The position numbers were made by a program, and so were the translations under genes. 6,254 bases of DNA. It comes from an uncultured Gammaproteobacteria bacterium. GTDB taxonomy: Bacteria > Pseudomonadota > Gammaproteobacteria > Nitrosococcales > Methylophagaceae. The stretch spans positions 1-6,254 of the forward strand of contig CAJXPP010000131.1 in NCBI GenBank assembly GCA_913058195.1, given 5' to 3'. Below are positions 1-6,206 of this stretch, piece by piece (within the stretch, counting starts at the first letter, position 1; every line of letters starts with the position of its first letter). The notes under the pieces are model-generated. The model did not search any database. It saw only the letters and a program-made list of their open reading frames with translations, and was not told the origin of the DNA.

Positions 1-30
1 ACTTGGGGCTCAGCGCTAATAACTTACTAG
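1..30 (+). CDS. fabH: 3-oxoacyl-ACP synthase III (KAS III), C-terminal end only
   Basis: Frame 1 reads T-W-G-S-A-L-I-T-Y followed by TAG at 28-30. The WGSALI-type ending is the characteristic C-terminus of FabH, whose family usually ends in a glycine-rich segment followed by TWGSALxR or similar. The position directly before fabD agrees with the plsX-fabH-fabD-fabG order of Gammaproteobacteria. FabH starts fatty-acid chains by condensing acetyl-CoA with malonyl-ACP in the cytoplasm. Its catalytic Cys-His-Asn residues lie upstream of the window and cannot be checked. Only nine codons are visible, so the call rests on the short motif plus gene order. It is too short to appear in an ordinary ORF search. 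Confidence 0.85.
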   Translation, partial: TWGSALITY

Positions 31-38
31 CCTAGTAA
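24..38 (+). repeat. 15-base inverted repeat over the fabH stop codon
   Basis: TTACTAG, one central C, then CTAGTAA form a perfect dyad whose left arm ends with the fabH TAG stop. As RNA it could fold as a six-pair hairpin with a GCC loop. It is AT-rich and lacks a following T-tract, so it does not look like a terminator. No function is assigned. Confidence 0.5.
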
Positions 39-52
39 ATTACTTTAATATT

Positions 53-80
53 TAAGCCGTGATAGCGTATCACCAGCTTA
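53..80 (+). repeat. Hairpin in the fabH-fabD gap
   Basis: GTGATA (59-64), loop GCG, TATCAC (68-73) is a perfect six-pair stem. After a small internal loop (C58 opposite C74-A75) the pairing continues as TAAGC (53-57) with GCTTA (76-80), giving 11 pairs. The sequence after it (CTTTCTAT) is only loosely T-rich, so termination would be weak at best. It ends 22 bases before the fabD start and 10 bases before the fabD ribosome binding site. It could be an mRNA processing or stability element, which is inference. Confidence 0.55.
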
Positions 81-102
81 CTTTCTATATAAGGTTTGAT
101 TA

Positions 103-1044
103 ATGAGTTTAGCTTTTGTATTTCCCGGACAAGGATCTCAATCAGTAGGAATGCTAACGGAGTTAGCAGCACAATTTCCACAAGTACAACAAACATTCCT
201 TGAAGCATCTAATATCTTAGGTTATGACTTATGGGAATTAGTAACAAATGGTCCTGTAGAATCATTAAATCAAACCGATAAAACTCAGCCTGCAATGTTA
301 GCTGCTGGTATTGCAGTATGGCGTTGCTGGCAAGCAAGTTCTGATATTCAACCGGATTACTTTGCAGGGCATAGCTTAGGTGAATACACCGCTTTGGTTG
401 CATCAGGTGCTTTAGGTTTTTCTGATGCGATTAAGCTAGTTGAACAGCGTGGTCAATTTATGCAACAAGCCGTTCCTGGCGGTGAAGGTGCCATGGCTGC
501 TATTCTCGGATTAGATGATGATGTTGTACGAGCTGTGTGCCTTGAAGCAGCAGGTGATGGTGTCGCTGAGGCAGTTAACTTTAATTCGCCAGGACAAGTT
601 GTTATTGCAGGAAGCGCTGACTCAATCAATAAAGCGACTGAACTTGCTAAAGAAAAAGGTGCAAAACGGGCTATATTGTTGCCTGTTAGCGTTCCTTCAC
701 ATTGTGCACTGATGAAACCAGCTGCAGAAAAGCTAGCACAATCTCTGACTGATGTGGCTATGAAGACGCCAGAAAAGCCTGTTATTCATAATGTTAGCGT
801 AAGTAGTGCGCAGGGTGTAACAGACATTAAGTTACGTCTAACACAACAGTTATATAATCCAGTTCGTTGGGTTGAAACAGTCCAATGGTTTGCTGAGCAT
901 AGCGTCGACACCCTTGTTGAATGTGGGCCAGGAAAGGTGCTTGCTGGTTTGACTAAACGTATTGATAAATCAATATCAGCACTGCCTGTATTTGATTCAG
1001 CAACACTAGATAAAGCAATAAATGCACTAGGAGAGAAACAATGA
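103..1044 (+). CDS. fabD: Malonyl-CoA:ACP transacylase
   Basis: This cytoplasmic enzyme transfers malonyl from CoA to the phosphopantetheine thiol of ACP, supplying the extender unit for every elongation round. The 313-residue protein is close to E. coli FabD (309). The N-terminal PGQGSQ motif is at residues 8-13, and the nucleophile Ser91 sits in GHSLGEY. Arg116, which binds the malonyl carboxylate, is in EQRGQFMQ. His200 in SVPSHCALMKP is the catalytic partner, and Gln249 in QQLYNPV matches the E. coli oxyanion/active-site glutamine. GPGKVLAGLTKRI near residues 275-287 is the usual C-terminal signature. The ATG at 103 is preceded by AAGG at 91-94 with eight bases between, and the N-terminus aligns with the family. 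The stop overlaps the fabG start by four bases (ATGA), which indicates translational coupling. All key residues are present and nothing is broken. Confidence 0.98.
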   Translation: MSLAFVFPGQGSQSVGMLTELAAQFPQVQQTFLEASNILGYDLWELVTNGPVESLNQTDKTQPAMLAAGIAVWRCWQASSDIQPDYFAGHSLGEYTALVASGALGFSDAIKLVEQRGQFMQQAVPGGEGAMAAILGLDDDVVRAVCLEAAGDGVAEAVNFNSPGQVVIAGSADSINKATELAKEKGAKRAILLPVSVPSHCALMKPAAEKLAQSLTDVAMKTPEKPVIHNVSVSSAQGVTDIKLRLTQQLYNPVRWVETVQWFAEHSVDTLVECGPGKVLAGLTKRIDKSISALPVFDSATLDKAINALGEKQ

Positions 1045-1784
1045 GTTTGGAAGGTAAAATTGCCCTTGTAACAGGTGCAACACGCGGAATTGGTAAGGCA
1101 ATCGCATTAAGTCTTGGTCAGCAAGGTGCTACTGTTATTGGTACAGCAACCTCTGACAATGGCGCACAAACTATTACAGACTTCCTCAAAGATGCAAACA
1201 TCACCGGTACTGGTTTAGTCTTAAATGTAACGGATTCTGAGTCAATCGAAGCTGTTGTGACAGAGGTTGAAGCTAGCTATGGTGCACCAAGCATATTGGT
1301 TAATAATGCCGGCATTACCCGCGATAATTTATTAATGCGTATGAAAGACGATGAATGGAATGACATCATCGAGACAAACCTCACACCTATTTATAAGTTA
1401 AGTAAACGCTGTCTACGTTCTATGACTAAAGCTCGTTGGGGCCGAATTATCACAATTACGTCTGTTGTGGGCGTTATGGGTAATGCTGGTCAAACAAATT
1501 ATGCTGCAGCAAAAGCAGGCGTTATTGGCTTTAGTAAATCACTTGCCCGTGAAGTTGGCGCGCGTGGCATTACTGTTAACACTGTTGCTCCTGGTTTTAT
1601 TGATACTGATATGACAAGTTCACTTGCAGACGCACATAAAGAAAAATTATTAGAGAATGTTCCAGTAAAAAGACTAGGCGAACCAGAAGAAATTGCCGCG
1701 GCAGTCAGCTTTTTAGCTAGCCAACCAGCCGCATACATTACAGGTGAAACCCTGAATGTAAACGGCGGAATGTATATGAATTAA
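1041..1784 (+). CDS. fabG: 3-oxoacyl-ACP reductase
   Basis: FabG performs the NADPH-dependent reduction of 3-ketoacyl-ACP to 3-hydroxyacyl-ACP, the first reductive step of each elongation cycle. The 247-residue protein is a classical short-chain dehydrogenase/reductase, three residues longer than E. coli FabG. It has the cofactor motif TGATRGIG at residues 11-18, NNAG at 88-91, and the catalytic tetrad Asn113, Ser141, Tyr154 and Lys158 (YAAAK). The PGFIDTDM segment is at 184-191, and the C-terminal ITGETLNVNGGMYMN is almost identical to the E. coli end. The start is well supported: AGGAG at 1029-1033 lies seven bases before the ATG. The ATG overlaps the fabD stop. An AT-rich hairpin directly follows the stop. 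Confidence 0.98.
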   Translation: MSLEGKIALVTGATRGIGKAIALSLGQQGATVIGTATSDNGAQTITDFLKDANITGTGLVLNVTDSESIEAVVTEVEASYGAPSILVNNAGITRDNLLMRMKDDEWNDIIETNLTPIYKLSKRCLRSMTKARWGRIITITSVVGVMGNAGQTNYAAAKAGVIGFSKSLAREVGARGITVNTVAPGFIDTDMTSSLADAHKEKLLENVPVKRLGEPEEIAAAVSFLASQPAAYITGETLNVNGGMYMN

Positions 1785-1810
1785 TAGCTAACTTTATGAA
1801 AAGTTAACTA
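1785..1810 (+). repeat. AT-rich hairpin directly after fabG
   Basis: TAGCTAACTTT (1785-1795), loop ATGA, AAAGTTAACTA (1800-1810) pair over 11 positions with one C-A mismatch. It begins at the base after the fabG TAA and is followed by TTCTTT. The stem contains few G-C pairs, so a full intrinsic terminator is doubtful. A weak attenuator or a 3'-end stabilising structure for the fabD-fabG message is possible. Confidence 0.5.
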
Positions 1811-1830
1811 TTCTTTACCGCGAGGCAGTC

Positions 1831-1884
1831 ATTAATATTTATTCCGGCTTGTCTCGATAGTGTTCGCACTATAAAATGCGTGCA
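1831..1884 (+). promoter_or_regulatory. Probable sigma70-type acpP promoter with UP-like element
   Basis: The -35 candidate TTGTCT (1849-1854, four of six consensus matches) is separated by exactly 17 bases from the -10 candidate TAAAAT (1872-1877, five of six). The expected start point is near A1884, giving a leader of about 38 bases before the acpP ATG. A 13-base run of only A and T (1831-1843) lies at about -53 to -41, where an UP element that binds the RNA polymerase alpha C-terminal domain would sit. The discriminator GCGTGC (1878-1883) is GC-rich, a feature typical of promoters repressed by ppGpp in the stringent response. In E. coli acpP is known to have its own promoter. Everything here is a sequence match; no start site has been mapped. 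Confidence 0.7.
1857..1872 (+). repeat. Dyad in the acpP promoter spacer
   Basis: ATAGTG, loop TTCG, CACTAT is a perfect six-pair inverted repeat with a UUCG-type tetraloop in RNA. It fills most of the space between the proposed -35 and -10 elements and touches the first base of the -10. In DNA it could be an operator. In read-through transcripts from fabG it would be a small stable hairpin. I do not recognise it as a FadR or FabR site. Confidence 0.4.
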
Positions 1885-1921
1885 CGTTTTGTGTATTTAA
1901 CCACTGAAGGAAACATACGTT

Positions 1922-2158
1922 ATGAGTGATATTGAAGCTCGAGTAAAAGATATTGTTGTTGAACAATTAGGCGTGAACGCTGATGAAGTTACATCTGAAG
2001 CATCATTCATCGATGACTTAGGTGCAGATTCTCTAGATACAGTTGAGCTAGTAATGGCGCTTGAAGAAGAATTTGAATGTGAAATTCCAGATGAAAATGC
2101 TGAGAAAATCACAACAGTTAAAGAAGCCGTTAACTATATTAATTCAGTTCAGTCTTAA
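1922..2158 (+). CDS. acpP: Acyl carrier protein
   Basis: This small acidic cytoplasmic protein carries growing acyl chains on a 4'-phosphopantetheine arm and is the partner of every enzyme encoded by the fab genes around it. The 78-residue product has the same length as E. coli AcpP. The attachment serine is Ser37 within GADSLDTVELVMALEEEF, the recognition helix II used by FabD, FabG and FabF. The IPDENAEKITTV segment of helix III (about 55-66) is also conserved. The ribosome binding site AAGGA (1907-1911) lies ten bases before the ATG. One small oddity is Cys53 in the FECEIPDE segment, where E. coli has threonine; the E. coli protein has no cysteine. The gene sits between its own probable promoter and a strong terminator, which fits the high dosage of ACP that cells need. 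Confidence 0.98.
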   Translation: MSDIEARVKDIVVEQLGVNADEVTSEASFIDDLGADSLDTVELVMALEEEFECEIPDENAEKITTVKEAVNYINSVQS

Positions 2159-2175
2159 TATCACTAACAGCTAAC

Positions 2176-2223
2176 CATAGCCGCCTAGATGTGTTGACGC
2201 ACACTAGGCGGCTGTGTTGTTTT
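2176..2223 (+). terminator. Strong intrinsic terminator after acpP
   Basis: AGCCGCCTAG (2179-2188) pairs perfectly with CTAGGCGGCT (2204-2213). A bulged A2189 is followed by TGTG (2190-2193) paired with CACA (2200-2203), around a six-base loop. Three more outer pairs (2176-2178 with 2214-2216, one a wobble) extend the stem. TTGTTTT (2217-2223) forms the T-tract. It starts 17 bases after the acpP stop and should end most acpP transcripts, leaving partial read-through to supply fabF and the genes beyond. Confidence 0.85.
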
Positions 2224-2255
2224 AAGCAATAGCAAACCGTAATAGGGGATTCGAA

Positions 2256-3500
2256 ATGTCTAAACGACGCGTGGTAATCACTGGCCTTGGTGCCATAACG
2301 CCTGTTGGTTTAAATGTTAAAGATACGTGGAAAAACATTCTTGCTGGAAAAAGTGGCGTAGCACCGCTCACTGATTTTGACAATATTGAAAGTTTTTCTA
2401 CTCGTTTTGGTGCAAGTGTCAAAGATTTTGACATTACTACTATCATTCCTAAAAAAGATGCAAAGAAAATGGATACTTTTATCCATTACGGAATTGCTGC
2501 AGGTAAAGAAGCAATCGAAGATTCTGGCCTTGAAATTACTGATGAAAATGCCGAACGCATTGGTGTGGCCATTGGTGCAGGAATTGGCGGATTACCAGGT
2601 ATTGAGAGCGGTTACGACTCATACTTAAAAGGTGGTCCAAGAAAAATATCTCCTTTCTTTGTTCCTAGTAATATCATTAATATGATCGCAGGAAATCTAT
2701 CGATCATGTATGGAATGAAAGGCCCTAATATCGCTATTGCCACTGCATGCTCCAGTGGAACACATAATATCGCTTCTGCCGGACGTATGATTCAATATGG
2801 CGATGCAGATGTTATGGTTGCCGGTGGCGCCGAAATGTCTACTTCAAAAACAGGCTTAGGTGGTTTTGGTGCTGCGCGTGCATTATCGACACGTAATGAT
2901 GACCCTGTTAGAGCAAGTCGTCCATGGGATATAGATCGTGATGGGTTTGTTCTTGGTGATGGGGCTGGCATCATTGTCTTAGAAGAATATGAACATGCCG
3001 TTAAGCGTGGCGCAACAATTTATGCTGAATTGGCAGGGTCAGGAATGAGTAGTGATGCTTATCATATGACATCACCATCACCTGGTGGTGACGGTGCTGC
3101 TCGATGCATGAAAAGTGCGATGGCTGATGCAGACTTAACACCTGATCAAGTCGATTATATTAATGCTCATGGAACATCAACACCTGCAGGCGACACTGGT
3201 GAAACGCAAGCGATCAAAGCTGCATTTGGTCCCGCAGCAGACTCAGTTGCCATAAGCTCTACCAAATCAATGATTGGTCATTTACTAGGTGCTGCAGGCG
3301 GCGTAGAGGCTGTATTTAGTATTTTGGCTATTCGTGATCAAATTGCACCACCCACTATTAATTTAGATAACCCTGATCCTGAATGTGATTTGGATTATGT
3401 ACCCAATATTGCCCGTGAAATGAAGATTGATATAACCATGTCAAACTCATTTGGTTTTGGTGGCACTAATGGTACTGTTATCTTTAAAAAAGTAAGCTAA
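2256..3500 (+). CDS. fabF: 3-oxoacyl-ACP synthase II (KAS II)
   Basis: FabF condenses malonyl-ACP with acyl-ACP and extends the chain by two carbons. In E. coli it is the enzyme that elongates palmitoleate to cis-vaccenate, with temperature-dependent activity. The 414-residue protein matches E. coli FabF (413) along its length. The nucleophile Cys165 lies in ATACSSG, with His305 in NAHGTSTPAGD, Lys337 in SSTKSM and His342 in GHLLGAAGG completing the thiolase-fold active site. The gatekeeper loop GFGGTNG is at 400-406. The motifs SRPWDIDRDGFVLGDGAG (221-238) and GGPRKISPFFVPSN (126-139) favour FabF over FabB, as does the gene order. AGGGGA (2244-2249) is six bases before the ATG. No convincing promoter of its own is visible after the acpP terminator, so expression probably depends on read-through. 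Confidence 0.98.
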   Translation: MSKRRVVITGLGAITPVGLNVKDTWKNILAGKSGVAPLTDFDNIESFSTRFGASVKDFDITTIIPKKDAKKMDTFIHYGIAAGKEAIEDSGLEITDENAERIGVAIGAGIGGLPGIESGYDSYLKGGPRKISPFFVPSNIINMIAGNLSIMYGMKGPNIAIATACSSGTHNIASAGRMIQYGDADVMVAGGAEMSTSKTGLGGFGAARALSTRNDDPVRASRPWDIDRDGFVLGDGAGIIVLEEYEHAVKRGATIYAELAGSGMSSDAYHMTSPSPGGDGAARCMKSAMADADLTPDQVDYINAHGTSTPAGDTGETQAIKAAFGPAADSVAISSTKSMIGHLLGAAGGVEAVFSILAIRDQIAPPTINLDNPDPECDLDYVPNIAREMKIDITMSNSFGFGGTNGTVIFKKVS

Positions 3501-3516
3501 GTTTTAATTGAGTTAA

Positions 3517-4344
3517 ATGATTCTAATTAATGGTCAAACCGAAAGTAGAATCGAAGTATTAGACCGTGGCCTGCAATATGGCGACGGTCTATTCGAAACG
3601 CTCGCTTATCGTAATAATAAGATTGAGTTTTTAGAACAACATCTGCAACGCCTTCAAACTGATTCTCAACGGCTCAATATTTCATTATCTGAGTCAGGCT
3701 TAACAAAAATACATCAAGAATTAGATTTTGTTTGTCAAAATCTTCAAGACGAAGCGGTCATTAAGCTAATAGTTACAAGAGGTGTTGGCGGTCGAGGTTA
3801 CTTCGCTGGACAAGACTTAAGTCCAACACGAATTATTTCAAGTCATACTTTACCAAGTTACCCACAACACTTTCCCCAAAGTGGTATCACTGTGAGGTTC
3901 TGTCAGCATCGATTATCTGAAAGTGCAATATTAGCTGGAATTAAACACCTTAATCGTTTAGATCAAGTCCTAGGGCGTAATGAGTGGACTGATAAAACGA
4001 TTGCCGAAGGGTTAATGTTTGATCAGCATGATAATTTAATCGAAGGAACAATGAGTAATATATTTCTTGTTAACTCTGGAAACCTATTGACGCCTAAATT
4101 AAACCTATCTGGCGTTGCAGGTGTGATTCGGGCAACGATTATTAGACTTGCTTCTGAAAATGGATTGACCGTTATTGAACAGACTTTGTCGAAGACAGAT
4201 CTTATTGAAGCAAATGAAGTATTCGTTTGTAATAGTGTTAATGGTATTTGGCCTGTCAATAATATAATAGATACACAGCAATCATATAGTGTCGGCTCAA
4301 TTACGCAACAGTGCCAATCATGGCTTTCTCAGGCAATAAAATAA
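3517..4344 (+). CDS. pabC: Aminodeoxychorismate lyase
   Basis: PabC uses pyridoxal phosphate (PLP) to split 4-amino-4-deoxychorismate into p-aminobenzoate and pyruvate, a step of folate synthesis in the cytoplasm. The 275-residue protein is close to the E. coli enzyme (269). It shows the fold-type IV aminotransferase signature: LDRGLQYGDGLFET at 15-28, and Lys143, the likely PLP lysine, in AGIKHLNRLDQVL. The EGTMSNIF phosphate-binding segment is at 176-183 and GVAGVIR at 199-205. AGIKHLNRL is shared with E. coli PabC and separates it from branched-chain and D-amino acid aminotransferases, the other family members it could be mistaken for. The ATG lies 16 bases after the fabF stop with only a weak ribosome binding site (GAG at 3510-3512), suggesting dependence on upstream translation. 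The MILINGQ start resembles E. coli MFLINGH. The stop overlaps the mltG start. Confidence 0.94.
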   Translation: MILINGQTESRIEVLDRGLQYGDGLFETLAYRNNKIEFLEQHLQRLQTDSQRLNISLSESGLTKIHQELDFVCQNLQDEAVIKLIVTRGVGGRGYFAGQDLSPTRIISSHTLPSYPQHFPQSGITVRFCQHRLSESAILAGIKHLNRLDQVLGRNEWTDKTIAEGLMFDQHDNLIEGTMSNIFLVNSGNLLTPKLNLSGVAGVIRATIIRLASENGLTVIEQTLSKTDLIEANEVFVCNSVNGIWPVNNIIDTQQSYSVGSITQQCQSWLSQAIK

Positions 4345-5354
4345 TGCGCTTAGCAGTAAAAATAACGATGTTATTACTACTCATAACATCCGTTTTATCT
4401 GCCTATGTGTGGACTGAATATCAACGGTTTGTCACAGAGCCAGTCCTAGTTGCTGAAGGTGGCACTATTTTTACCATTGCACCAGGCTGTAATTTACACA
4501 GAATAAGTAAGCAGATCACAAATGATGGTATGAGTGATTTTCCTGACTTTTATTTGTCACTTTATGGCCGTTTAGAGAATAAGGCGCACTTAATAAAGGC
4601 CGGTGAATATTTAATACAAGCCGATACCACTTTGCCTCAGTTATTAGAACAATTTATTGCTGGTCAAGTTGTTCAGTATAGCTTCACAATTATTGAAGGC
4701 ATGACATCACAGCAACTTATTAACGTAGTTATTAATGATGAACGCCTTATCATAACGCTTTCAGATACCGAACTTAAAAGCGTTATGACGACTCTCGGAT
4801 TGCCTGATAATCATGGTGAAGGTGAATTTTTACCTGAAACTTATAATTTCACTGCTGGTACGACTGATCTAAAATTACTAATGCGGGCCCATAAATCTAT
4901 GTCTCAAGCATTAGATAAAGCATGGAAAAATAAGGCAGAGAATTTACCTTACAAAACGCCTTATGAAGCACTCATTATGGCTTCAATTATTGAAAAAGAG
5001 TCGGGTATCGCTGAAGAACGACCACAAATTGCAGGTGTTTTTGTTCGTCGATTGCAAAAGGGAATGAGGCTACAAACTGACCCAACAGTTATTTATGGAA
5101 TGGGGGATATTTATCAAGGAAATATTCGACATAAAGATTTACGCCAGGATACACCTTATAATACTTATACTCGTTTTGGTCTACCGCCAAGCCCAATAGC
5201 CTTACCAAGTAAAGAGGCTATAGAAGCTGCACTACACCCATTAGTAGGAAAGAGTTTATACTTCGTCGCAACAGGTAAAGAAGGCAGACATGCATTTTCT
5301 AACACTTTAGCAGCCCATAATAAGGCTGTTAGAAAATATCAGTTGAAGAGATAA
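4344..5354 (+). CDS. mltG: Endolytic murein transglycosylase (YceG/MltG family)
   Basis: MltG is an inner-membrane enzyme that cleaves nascent peptidoglycan glycan strands and is thought to set chain length by ending polymerisation. The protein has 336 residues from this start (E. coli YceG 340). A hydrophobic membrane segment spans about residues 4-24, followed by a periplasmic LysM-like region and the catalytic YceG domain. The hallmark MASIIEKES contains Glu217, equivalent to the essential E. coli glutamate. GMRLQTDPTVIYGMG (240-254), YNTYTRFGLPPSPI (272-285) and the C-terminal YFVATGKEGRHAFSNTLAAHN are strongly conserved. An in-frame ATG at 4311 (and one at 4320) would add 8-11 residues inside pabC. 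The start at 4344 is preferred because it forms a TAATG junction with the pabC stop, the same arrangement as the next two genes, and places the membrane segment at the very N-terminus as in the family. Confidence 0.95.
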   Translation: MRLAVKITMLLLLITSVLSAYVWTEYQRFVTEPVLVAEGGTIFTIAPGCNLHRISKQITNDGMSDFPDFYLSLYGRLENKAHLIKAGEYLIQADTTLPQLLEQFIAGQVVQYSFTIIEGMTSQQLINVVINDERLIITLSDTELKSVMTTLGLPDNHGEGEFLPETYNFTAGTTDLKLLMRAHKSMSQALDKAWKNKAENLPYKTPYEALIMASIIEKESGIAEERPQIAGVFVRRLQKGMRLQTDPTVIYGMGDIYQGNIRHKDLRQDTPYNTYTRFGLPPSPIALPSKEAIEAALHPLVGKSLYFVATGKEGRHAFSNTLAAHNKAVRKYQLKR

Positions 5355-5974
5355 TGACAGCAAAATTTATTAGTATTGAAGGAATAGAAGGTGCTGGAAA
5401 ATCGACTCAGCTAGCTTTTATACAGAAGTTTTTATCTGATAACGATAAAGTTATTACTGTCACACGTGAACCTGGTGGTACAGACTTAGGCGAACAAATA
5501 CGAAGCTTATTACTCACACCAACAGCGATACCGATGGCGGTTGATACTGAATTATTACTGATGTTTGCCGCGCGTGCAGAACATGTCCATCAGCTGATCA
5601 AGCCGGCGCTTGAACAAGGAAACTGGGTTCTGTCAGACCGCTTTACAGATGCGACGTTTGCCTATCAAGGTGGTGGGCGTGGTATTGATCAAACAAGAAT
5701 TAGAGACATTGCTAATTGGACATTAAATGGTTTACAGCCTGATTTAACCTTATTATTTGATTTGCCCGTCGAAATTGGTCAACAACGAGTATTAAGTCGC
5801 AATCAAGGTGTTGATCGCTTTGAACAGGAAAGAGTCGAGTTCTTTGAAAAAATACGAGCCTGTTATCTACAACGAGCAAAAGATGACCCAGAACGCATTA
5901 AAGTGATTGATGCCAGTCAATCCATTGTTCAAATACAAGTACAGTTAACTACAATTTTACAATGCATTATCTAA
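5354..5974 (+). CDS. tmk: Thymidylate kinase (dTMP kinase)
   Basis: Tmk phosphorylates dTMP to dTDP with ATP, an essential cytoplasmic step toward dTTP. The protein has 206 residues, near the usual size (E. coli 213). The P-loop GIEGAGKST is at residues 10-18, with Lys16 contacting phosphate. TREPGGTDLGEQIRSLLL (37-54) is the dTMP-binding region, and Asp95-Arg96-Phe97 is the DRx motif. TFAYQGGGRGID (101-112) is the family signature. The lid region around SRNQGVDRFEQE (148-159) carries arginines while the P-loop lacks one, the pattern of type II (E. coli-like) enzymes. The ATG shares its first base with the mltG stop (TAATG), and GAAGAG at 5345-5350 may serve as a weak ribosome binding site. 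The stop overlaps the holB start in the same way. Confidence 0.97.
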   Translation: MTAKFISIEGIEGAGKSTQLAFIQKFLSDNDKVITVTREPGGTDLGEQIRSLLLTPTAIPMAVDTELLLMFAARAEHVHQLIKPALEQGNWVLSDRFTDATFAYQGGGRGIDQTRIRDIANWTLNGLQPDLTLLFDLPVEIGQQRVLSRNQGVDRFEQERVEFFEKIRACYLQRAKDDPERIKVIDASQSIVQIQVQLTTILQCII

Positions 5975-6206
5975 TGATTTATTCATGGCAGAAGGCCCAA
6001 TGGCAGCAATTTAGTCAACTGAAACTGCAAGGGCGTCTACCGCATGCAATAATTTTAACGGGGTCTGAAGGCGTCGGTAAACTGAGTTTAGCTAAGCAGT
6101 TTGTGGCTAGCGTTCTGTGTACTGACACTCAACACTCAGAACAGTGTGGTCACTGCCATAGCTGTCAGTTATTTACCGCAGAGAATCATCCTGATCACAC
6201 AACTAT
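5974..6206 (+). CDS. holB: DNA polymerase III delta-prime subunit, N-terminal part
   Basis: HolB is the delta-prime subunit of the clamp loader that opens and loads the beta sliding clamp. About 77 residues of genuine sequence are present out of a family length near 330. It begins MIYSWQKAQWQQF, which resembles the E. coli start (MRWYPWL). The Walker A-like loop GSEGVGKLS is at residues 30-38. The zinc-binding cysteines are Cys49, Cys58, Cys61 and Cys64 (CGHCHSCQLF), followed by NHPDH, as expected for the first domain. The order tmk-holB supports the call. An in-frame ATG at 5962 would add four residues; 5974 is preferred for its TAATG junction with tmk. No ribosome binding site is seen for either, so coupling is likely. 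The frame stays open to 6254, but codons from 6207 on (reading CLLYTSDAADDLLCV) come from a sequencing adapter and must not be counted as protein. Confidence 0.93.

Noticed and set aside
1499..1738. Open frame of 79 codons on the - strand inside fabG
   Set aside because: It is antisense to conserved fabG coding sequence, has low-complexity Ala/Ser-rich translation and no recognisable motif. The same holds for the other antisense frames inside fabD, acpP, fabF and pabC.
1785..1816. The hairpin after fabG as a full intrinsic terminator
   Set aside because: The stem has few G-C pairs and one mismatch, and the tail TTCTTT is short; it is listed as a hairpin only.
2217..2245. A promoter for fabF (TTGTTT, 17-base spacer, TAATAG)
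   Set aside because: Only about three of six consensus matches in each element, the -35 would be the terminator T-tract, and the start point would fall at about the fabF start codon, past its ribosome binding site.
2377..2628. Open frame of 83 codons in another + frame of fabF
   Set aside because: It lies wholly within conserved fabF sequence, and its leucine/lysine-rich translation is what an AT-rich gene gives when read out of frame.
4311..4343. An N-terminal extension of mltG starting at 4311 or 4320
   Set aside because: It overlaps pabC coding sequence, adds non-conserved residues before the membrane segment, and the ATG at 4344 fits the TAATG pattern of the neighbouring junctions.
1..6206. 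A novel or accessory biological system hidden in the window
   Set aside because: Every coding region is a recognised core gene in conserved order, and the gaps are short. No repeats of CRISPR type, integrase, toxin-antitoxin pair or unexplained conserved ORF is visible.
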